A DNA stretch of 7,505 bases from Ignavibacteriales bacterium CG12_big_fil_rev_8_21_14_0_65_30_8 (GCA_002783525.1 PFGS01000254.1:14904-22408), one strand, 5' to 3'; positions 1 to 7,075 are shown, counted from the first letter of the stretch. Notes: generated by a model from the letters alone, not told the origin. Numbers and translations are program-made.

Positions 1-195
1 ATAATTTGCAGTGTCACCTTCAATAAAAGGTATACCTTGTGTTCGAGCAAAGGTTATAAAACTATCTACAATTGTTGATTTTTCAGAAGGACTGCTGACA
101 GAATTAACACGAGTAATAAAATCATAAAAGTTTGATTGTGATTGAATGCTACCTGTTAATAATATAAGAATCGTAAATAATTTTAGGTTTTTCAT
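1..195 (-). CDS. Secreted protein, N-terminal fragment (possibly an esterase-family protein)
   Basis: Only the first 65 codons are in the window; the reading frame runs open through the left edge. The start is an ATG read from 195. Residues 1-20 (MKNLKLFTILILLTGSIQSQ) form a typical Sec signal peptide: a lysine-bearing start, a hydrophobic core and a small-residue cleavage zone. There is no lipobox cysteine. The mature part begins with SNFYDFITRVNSV and continues to ARTQGIPFIEGDTANY. From memory, this resembles the start of secreted enterochelin-esterase-like proteins of Ignavibacteria, in which a carbohydrate-binding-like domain precedes an alpha/beta hydrolase. That product guess is weak because no catalytic region is visible. 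It lies on the same strand as ggt, 78 bp downstream of the ggt stop, so it could be read through from ggt or have its own promoter. No Shine-Dalgarno site is obvious. Confidence 0.7.
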   Translation of the reverse strand, partial: MKNLKLFTILILLTGSIQSQSNFYDFITRVNSVSSPSEKSTIVDSFITFARTQGIPFIEGDTANY

Positions 196-273
196 ATTAA
201 GATTTATCACTAATTTTTTAAAAAATAAAAACAGCTCAACTAAAATAAACAAATAAATAATTTATTAATTTTA

Positions 274-1977
274 TCAATATCCAACAGCTTTACCGGGTCC
301 CCTTTTATCAAATGCACCAAAAATATTTTTATTATTTATTAAAATAGCTGCCAGCATACCAATTTTTCTTTTATCTAACTTTTCTTCTTCAAAAGAATAG
401 CCAAGAGAAACTAATTCATTTTTTATACTTTTTGAGAAAGTATCTTTCTCATAAAATATTTTATCTGGCAGCCATTGATTGTGAAATCTTGGTGCATCAA
501 TAGCTTGTTTAATGTTCATCTTAAAATCTGTCACATTTAAAATTCCCTGTAGAACAGCAGTAATTATTTGTGATCCTCCTGGAGAGCCAATTACAAGATA
601 TGGCTTTTCATCTTTTAGAACTATTGTGGGAGTCATAGAACTTAACATTCTTTTTTCAGGTTGAATTGAATTTGCTTCACTACCGAGAAGTCCATATATA
701 TTTGGCTCTCCCGGTTTAGAACTAAAATCATCCATTTCGTTATTAAGTAAAAAACCTGCACCTTCTACAACTATTCTGGAACCAAAAGAAGAATTTAAAG
801 TTGTTGTAACACTTACAGCATTTCCAAATTTATCATAGACTGAATAATGTGTTGTCTCTTTTGATTCCTTAAAATTTGTGAATTTGCCATGAGTTATTTT
901 GTTTGAAGGAGTTGCTCTATCAGTTATCTTTTCAAAAATAGTTTTTGCATATTTTTTTGAAATTAATTTATCCTTTGGAACTGAGAAAAAATCCGGATCA
1001 CCTAAATATTCTGTTCTGTCAGCATAGGTATATTTCATAGCTTCAACTAATTTGTGCACATAATCACTTCCTCCCCAATCATTTTTATCAAAGGAATAAT
1101 TTTCTAAAGTGTTTAACATTTCCAACAAAGCAATCCCTCCCGAACTTGGTGGTGGCATTGAAACAATTTTATATCCTCTGTAGCTGCCTATGATTGGTTT
1201 ACGTTCAACCGGTTTGTATTTATCCAGATCTTCTTGAGTAATGTATCCGCCATACTTATTAATTTGTTTTATCATTAAATCTGCAATTATTCCTTTATAA
1301 AATCCGTCATTACCATATTCTTTTATTAATTCAAGAGTTGAAGCAAGTTCAGGTTGTTTAAAAATATCACCTTCTTCGTAAAGTCTTCCATTATTCGTAA
1401 ATGTTTTAAAAGAGGAAGAATATTTTTTAAATTCATCTTTATAATATTCAAAATGTTCTTTATTCCATTTGTTTAGTTTCCATCCATCAATTGCAAGATC
1501 AATTGAAGGCTGGATTACTTCTTTTAAACTAATAGTGCCATATTTTTCCAAAGCATAAATCATTCCCGCAACGCTACCTGGAACACCAATAGAAGTTACA
1601 CCTGTCTGACTTAACTTAGGTATATAATTTCCAGCGCTGTCAAGATACATATCACGGAATGCTTTTAAAGGTGCTTTTTCTCTATAATCAATAGTTGTAC
1701 TTTTACCATTAGCTAAATGAATTACCATAAAACCGCCGCCGCCAATATTGCCTGCTTGTGGATATGTAACGGCTAATGCAAATCCTGTAGCAACTGCAGC
1801 ATCAATTGCATTTCCACCTTTTTTTAATATTTCAACTCCCACATTTGATGCAATTTCACTTGCTGAAACAACCATACCATTTTTAGCTTTAACAGGATTT
1901 TCTTTGAATAAATTGCAACTATTAATAAATAAGATGAGTAAGCAAACAAGTGATAGAAAAATACTTTTTGTTTTCAT
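274..1977 (-). CDS. ggt: Gamma-glutamyltransferase (glutathione hydrolase), lipoprotein form
   Basis: This N-terminal nucleophile hydrolase cleaves or transfers the gamma-glutamyl group of glutathione and related compounds, acting outside the cytoplasm. The frame is also open to a GTG at 2028, but I chose the ATG at 1977 (567 aa) because it puts a lipoprotein signal at the N-terminus, ending in INSC with lipid-anchored Cys21. Visible motifs: GNIGGGGF at 76-83; the substrate-carboxylate Arg in DYREKAP (Arg99); and TTHYSV, whose first Thr (375) should be the autocleavage site and nucleophile, giving a small subunit of 193 aa, close to the E. coli length. TLN (393-395), NNEMDDFS (Asp416/417), LSSM (Ser446/447) and GSPGGS (Gly467/468) complete the site. 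The lid loop PGEPNIYGLLG (422 onward) is present, as in E. coli and unlike B. subtilis enzymes. Everything expected of an active enzyme is there. It is divergent from the M16 operon. Confidence 0.96.
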   Translation of the reverse strand: MKTKSIFLSLVCLLILFINSCNLFKENPVKAKNGMVVSASEIASNVGVEILKKGGNAIDAAVATGFALAVTYPQAGNIGGGGFMVIHLANGKSTTIDYREKAPLKAFRDMYLDSAGNYIPKLSQTGVTSIGVPGSVAGMIYALEKYGTISLKEVIQPSIDLAIDGWKLNKWNKEHFEYYKDEFKKYSSSFKTFTNNGRLYEEGDIFKQPELASTLELIKEYGNDGFYKGIIADLMIKQINKYGGYITQEDLDKYKPVERKPIIGSYRGYKIVSMPPPSSGGIALLEMLNTLENYSFDKNDWGGSDYVHKLVEAMKYTYADRTEYLGDPDFFSVPKDKLISKKYAKTIFEKITDRATPSNKITHGKFTNFKESKETTHYSVYDKFGNAVSVTTTLNSSFGSRIVVEGAGFLLNNEMDDFSSKPGEPNIYGLLGSEANSIQPEKRMLSSMTPTIVLKDEKPYLVIGSPGGSQIITAVLQGILNVTDFKMNIKQAIDAPRFHNQWLPDKIFYEKDTFSKSIKNELVSLGYSFEEEKLDKRKIGMLAAILINNKNIFGAFDKRGPGKAVGY

Positions 1978-2150
1978 AATAAAATTTAATGATTGATAAA
2001 ATCGACACAATTTAATCCAATTTCTCACTAAATTAAAGAATTAATTATGATAAACGGAATTGTAATTATTTGAGTATCTTTTTAGGTTTATATCCTACAA
2101 TATAAATAAACATAATTATTTAAAAACTATTTTAATATTTAGAGGAAAAA
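1978..2150. promoter_or_regulatory. Divergent intergenic region between ggt and the M16 operon
   Basis: This 173-bp stretch separates two divergent genes, so it must carry promoters for both, unless the neighbours are read from elsewhere. It is very AT-rich. For the plus strand, TACAAT at 2096-2101 is a fair sigma-70-like -10 box about 50 bp before the M16 start, but no good -35 hexamer lies 16-18 bp upstream of it. I did not find an exact Bacteroidetes-type TAnnTTTG -7 box. A Shine-Dalgarno-like AGAGGA at 2141-2146 precedes the M16 ATG at 2151. The ggt side has no Shine-Dalgarno site. The exact promoter positions are therefore uncertain. Confidence 0.4.
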
Positions 2151-3491
2151 ATGAAACAAATTAAATTATTTCTTTTTACTCTTCTGTTAACCGGTATTCT
2201 TTCTGTAAATATTAATGCTCAAAAATATGATATTTACAACAAGACACTGGATAACGGTTTAGATGTAATTGTAATTCATAATCCTGCTGTTCCTTTAATA
2301 ACAGTAGAAATTAATGTAAAGAACGGTGCATACACAGAACCACCTGAGTATGACGGTCTTTCTCACCTTTACGAGCATATGTTCTTTAAAGCAAACAAAA
2401 CAATTCCTAATCAAAAAAGATATATGGAAAGACTAAACGAATTAGGAGCAAGTTGGAATGGTACTACAAGTAATGAAAGGGTAAATTATTTCTTTACCGT
2501 ACCTAAAGATAGTGTTGAACCGGCTATGGAATTTATGTACAACGCTATAACAGGTCCATTATTTAAACAAGAAGAACTTGTAAATGAAAGACCTGTTGTT
2601 ACAGGTGAGTATGATAGAAATGAATCAAATCCTTTCTTTCATTTAGTAGTAGCTGTCGATAAGAAAGTTTGGTGGAAATATTACAGCAGAAAAAATGTAA
2701 TTGGGGACAGAGATATAATTATGACTGCTACAACTGCAAAAATGCAGACAGTGCAAGACAGATTTTATATCCCTAATAATTCAGCATTAATTTTATCCGG
2801 AGATATAACACCCGAACAAGGATTTGATTTAGCAGAGAAAATTTTTTCAAAATGGAAAGAAGGCAAAGATCCCTTTAGTTATTTAGAAATTCCTAAACAT
2901 CCACCAATTCAGAAAACAGAAACTGTTGTTGTAGAAAAACCAATAAACTTTGTGGGGCTGTATATTGAATGGCAAGGGCCAAATGTTTCAGAGGATCCCG
3001 GTGCAACTTATGCTGCTGATGTTCTATCTTATATAATGGGACAAAAGACTTCTAAGTTTTATAAAAATATTGTAGAGACTGGCTTGGCTTATGGAATCAA
3101 TTTAGGTTATAATACATTAAATCACGGTGCACCAATAACTGTTTTTGCTCAAACTTCTCCGCAAAATTATAAAAAGTGTGTTCAAGCAGTTTATGATGAA
3201 TTAAATAAAATGACATCAAAAGATTATTATACCGATGAACAACTTGAAAGTGCAAAAACAATTTTAGCTATTGATGATCAATACGGTAGAGAAAGACCTT
3301 CTCAATTTGTTCACACAGTTGGTTATTGGTGGGCAATTGCCGGTTTAGATTATTATATGAATTATATTGATAATCTTAAAAAAGTTACAAGAGATGATAT
3401 AAATGATTATTTAAATAAATATGTTATCGGTAAAAAACATGTGGAAGGCGTTTTAGTCTCTCCACAAGTAAAAGCTAAACTTGGTTTATAA
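2151..3491 (+). CDS. Exported M16-family zinc peptidase (catalytic subunit)
   Basis: This is a 446-aa insulinase/pitrilysin-family metallopeptidase with a signal peptide at about residues 1-23 (hydrophobic core LFLFTLLLTGIL, cleavage near INAQ). It should act in the periplasm or outside. The inverted zinc motif HLYEH is at 72-76 (His72, Glu75, His76). Downstream, Glu146 in NERPVV and Glu153 in TGEYDR fit the family spacing HxxEH-X69-E-X6-E exactly, so the metal site is complete. The C-terminal M16 half has GLAY at 311-314, but the Arg normally four residues before that Gly is Ile307, so the Arg/Tyr substrate-binding pair is incomplete. The next gene supplies that pair. The length fits the roughly 45-50 kDa two-subunit M16B type, not the ~100 kDa single-chain type. 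AGAGGA precedes the ATG. It is the first gene of a two-gene operon. Substrate unknown; small peptides are likely for this subfamily. Confidence 0.94.
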   Translation: MKQIKLFLFTLLLTGILSVNINAQKYDIYNKTLDNGLDVIVIHNPAVPLITVEINVKNGAYTEPPEYDGLSHLYEHMFFKANKTIPNQKRYMERLNELGASWNGTTSNERVNYFFTVPKDSVEPAMEFMYNAITGPLFKQEELVNERPVVTGEYDRNESNPFFHLVVAVDKKVWWKYYSRKNVIGDRDIIMTATTAKMQTVQDRFYIPNNSALILSGDITPEQGFDLAEKIFSKWKEGKDPFSYLEIPKHPPIQKTETVVVEKPINFVGLYIEWQGPNVSEDPGATYAADVLSYIMGQKTSKFYKNIVETGLAYGINLGYNTLNHGAPITVFAQTSPQNYKKCVQAVYDELNKMTSKDYYTDEQLESAKTILAIDDQYGRERPSQFVHTVGYWWAIAGLDYYMNYIDNLKKVTRDDINDYLNKYVIGKKHVEGVLVSPQVKAKLGL

Positions 3492-3501
3492 AAAGATTAT
3501 T

Positions 3502-3507
3502 AAGGAG
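3502..3507 (+). promoter_or_regulatory. Shine-Dalgarno site of the second M16 gene
   Basis: AAGGAG sits six bases before the ATG at 3514. It is the best ribosome-binding site in the window and decides the start: the in-frame TTG at 3481 lies inside the end of the upstream gene, has no such site, and would add 11 charged residues in front of a normal signal peptide. Confidence 0.85.
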
Positions 3508-3513
3508 AATAAA

Positions 3514-4812
3514 ATGAAATTCCAAAAATTAATATTATTAATATTCCTAGTAGTGTTGGGAATAACCGGATTAACTTTTGCTTCCGATACGGAATCTTTT
3601 ACAGTTAACGGATTAAAAGTTATTTTAAAAAAGAACACTTCAACAAATATTATTTCTGCTAATATTTATCTAAAAGGGGGGGCTGCAGTATTAACACCTG
3701 AGACAGCCGGTATTGAAAACTTTGCGTTAATTGTAGCGCAAGAAGCAACCAAAAATTATCCTAAAGATAAACTTAACTCAATGCTGGAAATGATGGATTC
3801 AAAAATATTTTCAAATTCCAATATGGATTATTCCTCTTTGCAGTTAACCTGTGTTAAAGATAATTTTGAGCCATCTTGGAATATCTTTGCAGATGTCCTT
3901 TTAAATCCGGTTTTTGATAAAGCAGATGTAGATGTACAAAGAGCACAAATTATTTCCGCAATAAAACAAACTGTAGATAATGCCGATCCTTATTTAGGCC
4001 AGCTAAGTACTGATGCATTTTATACTGATCATCCTTATTCAATAAGTGTAAGTGGTACAATTGAAACAGTCTCTTCATTTACACCAAACCAGCTTAAATC
4101 TTATTTAGCAAATAGGATGAAGACATCTGAAATGCTTTTGGTTGTTGTTGGAAACACAAACAGAGCTGATGTTGAGAAAATGGTTCAGGCTTCTTTCTGG
4201 AAATTACCTGTAGGCAATTTTAAAAATATTAGCTATCCTGAAGTTAATCATCAGGCACCTTCAATAAAGGTAGTTAAAAGAGATTTACCAACTAATTATA
4301 TACAAGGAAGTTTCTCTTCACCAAGCTTTGGTACCAAAGATTTTTACACTATGAGAATTGCTTCTTCAATTCTAAGAGATAGATTATTTCAGGAAGTAAG
4401 AACCAACAGAGGTCTTTCTTACGCACCTGCTGCAGGTTCTGCAACTAGATTCTCTAATTTTGGATTTATTTATGTTACTGCTGTTAATCCGGACACTACA
4501 ATTAAAGTAATGCGGGCAGAAGTTGAAAAAATATCTTCCGAGAAAGTAACTGATAGTGAACTCAGGAACAAAGTAAATGTAATGATCACCCAATATTATT
4601 TGGGAAATGAAACAAATGCTTCACAAGCAAATATCCTGGCTGCTTTTGAACTTTCCGGTGCAGGATATACTGAAAGTGCAAAATATACAAATTATATGCA
4701 GAAAGTTACTACTGATGATATTCTTAATGTTTGTAAAAAATATATGAATAATTTGCAGTTTGTACTTTTGGGTAATCCAAAAACATTGGATATAGATACC
4801 TTTATGTTTTAA
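3514..4812 (+). CDS. Exported M16-family protein lacking the zinc site (partner subunit)
   Basis: This 432-aa protein has a signal peptide at about residues 1-23 (MKFQKLILLIFLVVLGITGL, cleavage near TFA-SD). It has the M16 fold throughout, but the active site is gone. Where the first gene has HLYEH, this one has N69, L72 and I73, and the two downstream glutamates are replaced by about Gln142 and Ala149. It keeps the second-half signature FQEVRTNRGLSY, with Arg296 and Tyr303 as the substrate-binding pair. In known two-subunit bacterial M16 peptidases one chain binds zinc and the other carries the Arg/Tyr pair, so this is most likely the non-catalytic half of a heteromer with the upstream product. 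The 22-bp gap and strong Shine-Dalgarno site indicate co-transcription. A run of seven G at 3676-3682 falls in codons 55-57 and keeps the frame intact. Confidence 0.92.
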   Translation: MKFQKLILLIFLVVLGITGLTFASDTESFTVNGLKVILKKNTSTNIISANIYLKGGAAVLTPETAGIENFALIVAQEATKNYPKDKLNSMLEMMDSKIFSNSNMDYSSLQLTCVKDNFEPSWNIFADVLLNPVFDKADVDVQRAQIISAIKQTVDNADPYLGQLSTDAFYTDHPYSISVSGTIETVSSFTPNQLKSYLANRMKTSEMLLVVVGNTNRADVEKMVQASFWKLPVGNFKNISYPEVNHQAPSIKVVKRDLPTNYIQGSFSSPSFGTKDFYTMRIASSILRDRLFQEVRTNRGLSYAPAAGSATRFSNFGFIYVTAVNPDTTIKVMRAEVEKISSEKVTDSELRNKVNVMITQYYLGNETNASQANILAAFELSGAGYTESAKYTNYMQKVTTDDILNVCKKYMNNLQFVLLGNPKTLDIDTFMF

Positions 4813-4862
4813 TTGAATGCTTTTGCTTTCAAGGTATAAACTGTGATAGAATTTATTTTAAG

Positions 4863-4958
4863 GTCATTCTGAGCCTAGCGAAGAATCTATAATCTAGCAA
4901 TATTTTAAGAAATAGATTCTTCGTCACTCTAACATAAGTTGGAGCTACTCAGAATGAC
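4863..4958. repeat. Imperfect inverted repeat with a three-branched fold
   Basis: The outer arms are a perfect 11-bp inverted repeat: GTCATTCTGAG at 4863-4873 and CTCAGAATGAC at 4948-4958. Inside lies a perfect 12-bp inverted repeat, CGAAGAATCTAT at 4879-4890 and ATAGATTCTTCG at 4912-4923, with a 21-nt loop. The right side carries extra sequence that can form a third small hairpin at 4928-4943 (6-bp stem, loop ATAA). Together they form a three-way-junction shape. GTCATTCTGAG...GAAGAATCT palindromes are, as I recall, dispersed intergenic repeats in many Bacteroidota-related genomes. Located after the M16 operon and before the HicB-like gene, it may end M16 transcription. It contains no transposase. 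Confidence 0.85.
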
Positions 4959-5022
4959 ATTTATTATTTCAAACTCCATTTTTAAAATTTGTTCCCTTTC
5001 CTTTAAAATCCTATTTTTTATT

Positions 5023-5250
5023 ATGGTATTAGATCTAATTGTAAAATACACCGATGACGGTTACACAGCGGAAGTACCAAGTATAAATGGTTGCGAATGC
5101 TGGGCACACGATGAAGATACTGTTATGAGTAAGATTTTAGATCTATCTGCATTCTATCTAAATATTGATGTTAAAAAAATAAAATTAGATAAAGTAAGGG
5201 GCTCAAAACAGAAACAAATATTTAAATTAGTTTTCAATAAAAGTAATTAG
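5023..5250 (+). CDS. Small HicB-like domain protein
   Basis: This is a 75-aa protein. The sequence DLIVKYTDDGYTAEVPSING (4-23) matches the opening strand pattern of HicB-like (UPF0150) domains: an aromatic/hydrophobic strand, a DDGY turn, AEVP, then a GC motif (Gly23-Cys24). A predicted helix follows (EDTVMSKILDLSAFYL, 31-46). It lacks the extra C-terminal DNA-binding domain of full-length HicB antitoxins. I chose the ATG at 5023 because the longer frame, starting at TTG 4939, begins inside the inverted repeat and adds a hydrophobic stretch not expected in this family. No hicA-like toxin gene lies next to it. Its stop overlaps the trmH start (TAGTG), so the two are probably translated together. 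Function unknown; calling it an antitoxin would be unsafe here. Confidence 0.7.
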   Translation: MVLDLIVKYTDDGYTAEVPSINGCECWAHDEDTVMSKILDLSAFYLNIDVKKIKLDKVRGSKQKQIFKLVFNKSN

Positions 5251-5837
5251 TGGAAAAAGATAGAACTCCACATAGAAAGAAAAAAATACTTTCTGTTGCT
5301 TCAAAAAGGCAAAAATCTATCAAAGTTATTTTAGAAAATATTCACGATCCTCACAATGTAAGTGCAATTTTCAGGACTTGTGATGCTGTCGGAGTTAGGG
5401 AAGTTTCACTAATTTATAATGAAGAAAAATTTCCGAAGATAGGGAAAAAATCTTCGGCTTCTGCATATAAGTGGGTGGAGAAAGAAAGATATAAAACAGT
5501 AAAAGAGTGTTATGATAATCTCCATAAATCAGATTATAAAATTTATGCTGCTTCTTTAAATGCAGAGAAAAATTTCTACGAGCTGAACCTAACTAAAAAA
5601 TGTGCAATAGTTTTAGGCAACGAACACAGAGGTTTATCAAAAGAAGCAGAAAATTTATCTGACGAAAAATTTACTATTCCGATGCAGGGGATGGTACAAA
5701 GTTTAAATGTTTCGGTTGCTGTCGCTGTAATATTATTTGAAGCAATGAGACAAAGAATGGCAAATGGGATGTATGAAAAATCAGAATACTCTAAAAAAGA
5801 GTTGGATGAATTAATTAATTATTGGACGAATAAATAA
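5250..5837 (+). CDS. trmH: tRNA (guanosine-2'-O-)-methyltransferase, TrmH type
   Basis: This is a SPOUT-class, S-adenosylmethionine-dependent methyltransferase; TrmH enzymes methylate the ribose of G18 in the tRNA D-loop. All three family motifs are present in its 195 residues. Motif 1, NIHDPHNVSAIFRTCDAVGV (30-49), includes Asn36 and Arg42, the latter matching the catalytic Arg41 of E. coli TrmH. Motif 2 is GNEHRGLS (123-130). Motif 3, IPMQGMVQSLNVSVAVAV (143-160), forms the knotted AdoMet site. The continuation FEAMRQRMANGMY resembles E. coli TrmH more than the 23S rRNA enzyme RlmB, and there is no RlmB-type N-terminal domain. It is shorter than the E. coli protein at the C-terminus and near the size of the Thermus enzyme. 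The start is a GTG overlapping the preceding stop by one base, with no clear Shine-Dalgarno site, which suggests coupled translation. Confidence 0.93.
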   Translation: MEKDRTPHRKKKILSVASKRQKSIKVILENIHDPHNVSAIFRTCDAVGVREVSLIYNEEKFPKIGKKSSASAYKWVEKERYKTVKECYDNLHKSDYKIYAASLNAEKNFYELNLTKKCAIVLGNEHRGLSKEAENLSDEKFTIPMQGMVQSLNVSVAVAVILFEAMRQRMANGMYEKSEYSKKELDELINYWTNK

Positions 5838-5841
5838 CTCA

Positions 5842-5877
5842 AAGAGATGTCATCTTTTTAAAAAGATGACATCTCTT
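5842..5877. terminator. Bidirectional terminator-like palindrome
   Basis: A perfect 18-bp inverted repeat with no spacer: AAGAGATGTCATCTTTTT followed by its exact complement. In practice the central TTTTAAAA would form the loop. It begins 4 bp after the trmH stop and ends 10 bp before the stop of the convergent lipoprotein gene, the place and symmetry expected of a terminator serving both strands. The T tracts beside the stem are short, so Rho-independent strength is uncertain. Confidence 0.8.
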
Positions 5878-5887
5878 ATCTTAAGTT

Positions 5888-6997
5888 TTACTTGCCGTGC
5901 AAAATAATTGTTTTCTGAGGAAAAGAACTTAATGTATAACCACATATAAAGGCTTCTGTTCCGTCAGTCCATATACCCAAAAATAAAACATTATTTGTAG
6001 TAAGATCATCTAATTTTTTCCAGTCTTGTCCATTGTAATGATAAACATAACTAGTTGTTCCAACTGCACCATCTGCAAATATATTAGTATCACTTGTACC
6101 ATAAATTCTAGCAATATTGGTTATACTGAATATATTACTCCAGGTACTGCCATTCCAAATATAGATACCTCCATAGCCAGAGGAATAAAGTTTACCGGAT
6201 GGATTAAACCATAAGCTTGTTGTCCCAAAATCCGTACGTGAGGAAGAAGAAATAATTAATCTCCAACCTGTTTCATCTTTTTTAAAAAAATAATGATTTT
6301 CATCTCCGGTAAGATTATTATGCAAAAAACCTAATGCATAAGTAAAAGTACCGTTAGAAATTATCTTATAAATTTGAAAAAAGTGGTTTGGTGGTGTTAC
6401 TAATGGTACATATTCTCTCGTCCATTTTATACCGTTATAATGAAAAATAGTTGTATCTCCGCAAGCCCATATATTATTACTGCTTTGTACATATATATCT
6501 TGGATAAAGCCTTCTTTGATAAAGCCAACCTCATCCCAGTTTGTACCGTTATAATGGACTAATAATTCTTGCCTCAAATTAATGGGAGGTGGTGTAGGAT
6601 TAGAAATAACTTTATCACCAACAGCCCAAATATCGCTACCAGTTGAACCCATAATAGCATTTAAGCTGCTAATATGTCCAGGTACATTACCGCCATTTAG
6701 TGTACTAAGTTTTACATCTGTCCAAGAATTTCCGTCATAATGCCACATATCTCCTATTGTTTGATCATTATGCCCAACAGCATATACATCTTTTGGTGAA
6801 GTTCCCCATAAATCTTGCATTAATGTTTGAGCACTATTTGGTAATGTTAAGGTGTCAACCGTCCAACTGTAACTACGTGGATTTTTAATTGGTTGAATAT
6901 CAACACCCTTGTCTTTACAACCACTTATAATTAATGTAATTAAAATAGAAGTTATTATCACCGATATAATATTATTTATCTCACTTATCTTTTTCAT
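5888..6997 (-). CDS. Lipoprotein with HYNG-W repeats, probable beta-propeller
   Basis: This is a 369-aa protein of unknown function. Residues 1-27 are a lipoprotein signal ending in the lipobox ISGC, so Cys27 should be lipidated and the protein anchored in the envelope. The rest is built from divergent repeats, each with a strand ending in a motif like (W/V/F)HYNG..W: WHYDGNSW (85-92), VHYNGTNW (147-154), FHYNGIKW (185-192), IWNGSTW (280-286) and YHYNGQDW (319-326). These alternate with strands such as DVYAVG (70-75), DIWAVG (122-127) and NIWACG (175-180). That alternation is what a beta-propeller made of four-stranded blades would give. No catalytic residues are recognisable; a binding or surface-scaffold role is likely, but this is inference. 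It is convergent with trmH and shares the terminator palindrome. The ATG has no strong Shine-Dalgarno site. Confidence 0.85.
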   Translation of the reverse strand: MKKISEINNIISVIITSILITLIISGCKDKGVDIQPIKNPRSYSWTVDTLTLPNSAQTLMQDLWGTSPKDVYAVGHNDQTIGDMWHYDGNSWTDVKLSTLNGGNVPGHISSLNAIMGSTGSDIWAVGDKVISNPTPPPINLRQELLVHYNGTNWDEVGFIKEGFIQDIYVQSSNNIWACGDTTIFHYNGIKWTREYVPLVTPPNHFFQIYKIISNGTFTYALGFLHNNLTGDENHYFFKKDETGWRLIISSSSRTDFGTTSLWFNPSGKLYSSGYGGIYIWNGSTWSNIFSITNIARIYGTSDTNIFADGAVGTTSYVYHYNGQDWKKLDDLTTNNVLFLGIWTDGTEAFICGYTLSSFPQKTIILHGK

Positions 6998-7016
6998 ACA
7001 AATTTGTCTTTTTATA

Positions 7017-7045
7017 GTTTAAGTTATTTAATGTATAACTTAAAC
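7017..7045. repeat. Hairpin A of an overlapping pair
   Basis: GTTTAAGTTAT at 7017-7027 and ATAACTTAAAC at 7035-7045 form a perfect 11-bp stem with a 7-nt loop. It lies 20 bp upstream of the lipoprotein start, in or near its likely leader or promoter. Its right arm shares bases 7041-7045 with the left arm of the next hairpin, so both cannot be fully formed at once. Confidence 0.8.
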
Positions 7046-7075
7046 CTTCGAGGTTTTAGAAACCTCGAGGGTTTA
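7041..7075. repeat. Hairpin B, CTCGAGG-type palindrome
   Basis: TAAACCTTCGAGGTTT at 7041-7056 pairs with AAACCTCGAGGGTTTA at 7060-7075: a 16-bp stem with one T-G wobble and a 3-nt loop (TAG). It is the most GC-rich piece of its surroundings. It could terminate transcription of the T9SS cargo gene on the minus strand, though no T-run follows in that direction. ACCTTCGAGGTTT palindromes also occur, as I recall, as dispersed repeats in Bacteroidota, so a repetitive element is the alternative. Confidence 0.8.

Noticed and set aside
1748..1996. 82-codon open frame on the plus strand
   Set aside because: It lies wholly opposite the conserved N-terminal part of ggt and has no recognisable domain.
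1978..2028. GTG start at 2028 for ggt
   Set aside because: It would bury the lipoprotein signal behind 17 extra residues; the ATG at 1977 gives a normal signal.
4384..4593. 69-codon open frame on the minus strand
   Set aside because: It is antisense to the conserved Arg/Tyr region of the second M16 gene; Cys- and Arg-rich composition is typical of a shadow frame.
4939..5022. Longer start (TTG 4939 or ATG 4954) for the HicB-like gene
   Set aside because: Both starts are inside the inverted repeat, and the added residues do not belong to the HicB-like domain.
5023..5250. HicAB toxin-antitoxin system
   Set aside because: Only a HicB-like domain is present; there is no HicA-like gene on either side and the partner is trmH.
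6026..6214. 62-codon open frame on the plus strand
   Set aside because: It is antisense to the repeat region of the lipoprotein gene and has no features of its own.
6998..7007. ACAAATTTGT palindrome adjoining the lipoprotein start codon as an operator
   Set aside because: A 10-bp AT-rich palindrome is common by chance and there is no second copy or regulator nearby.
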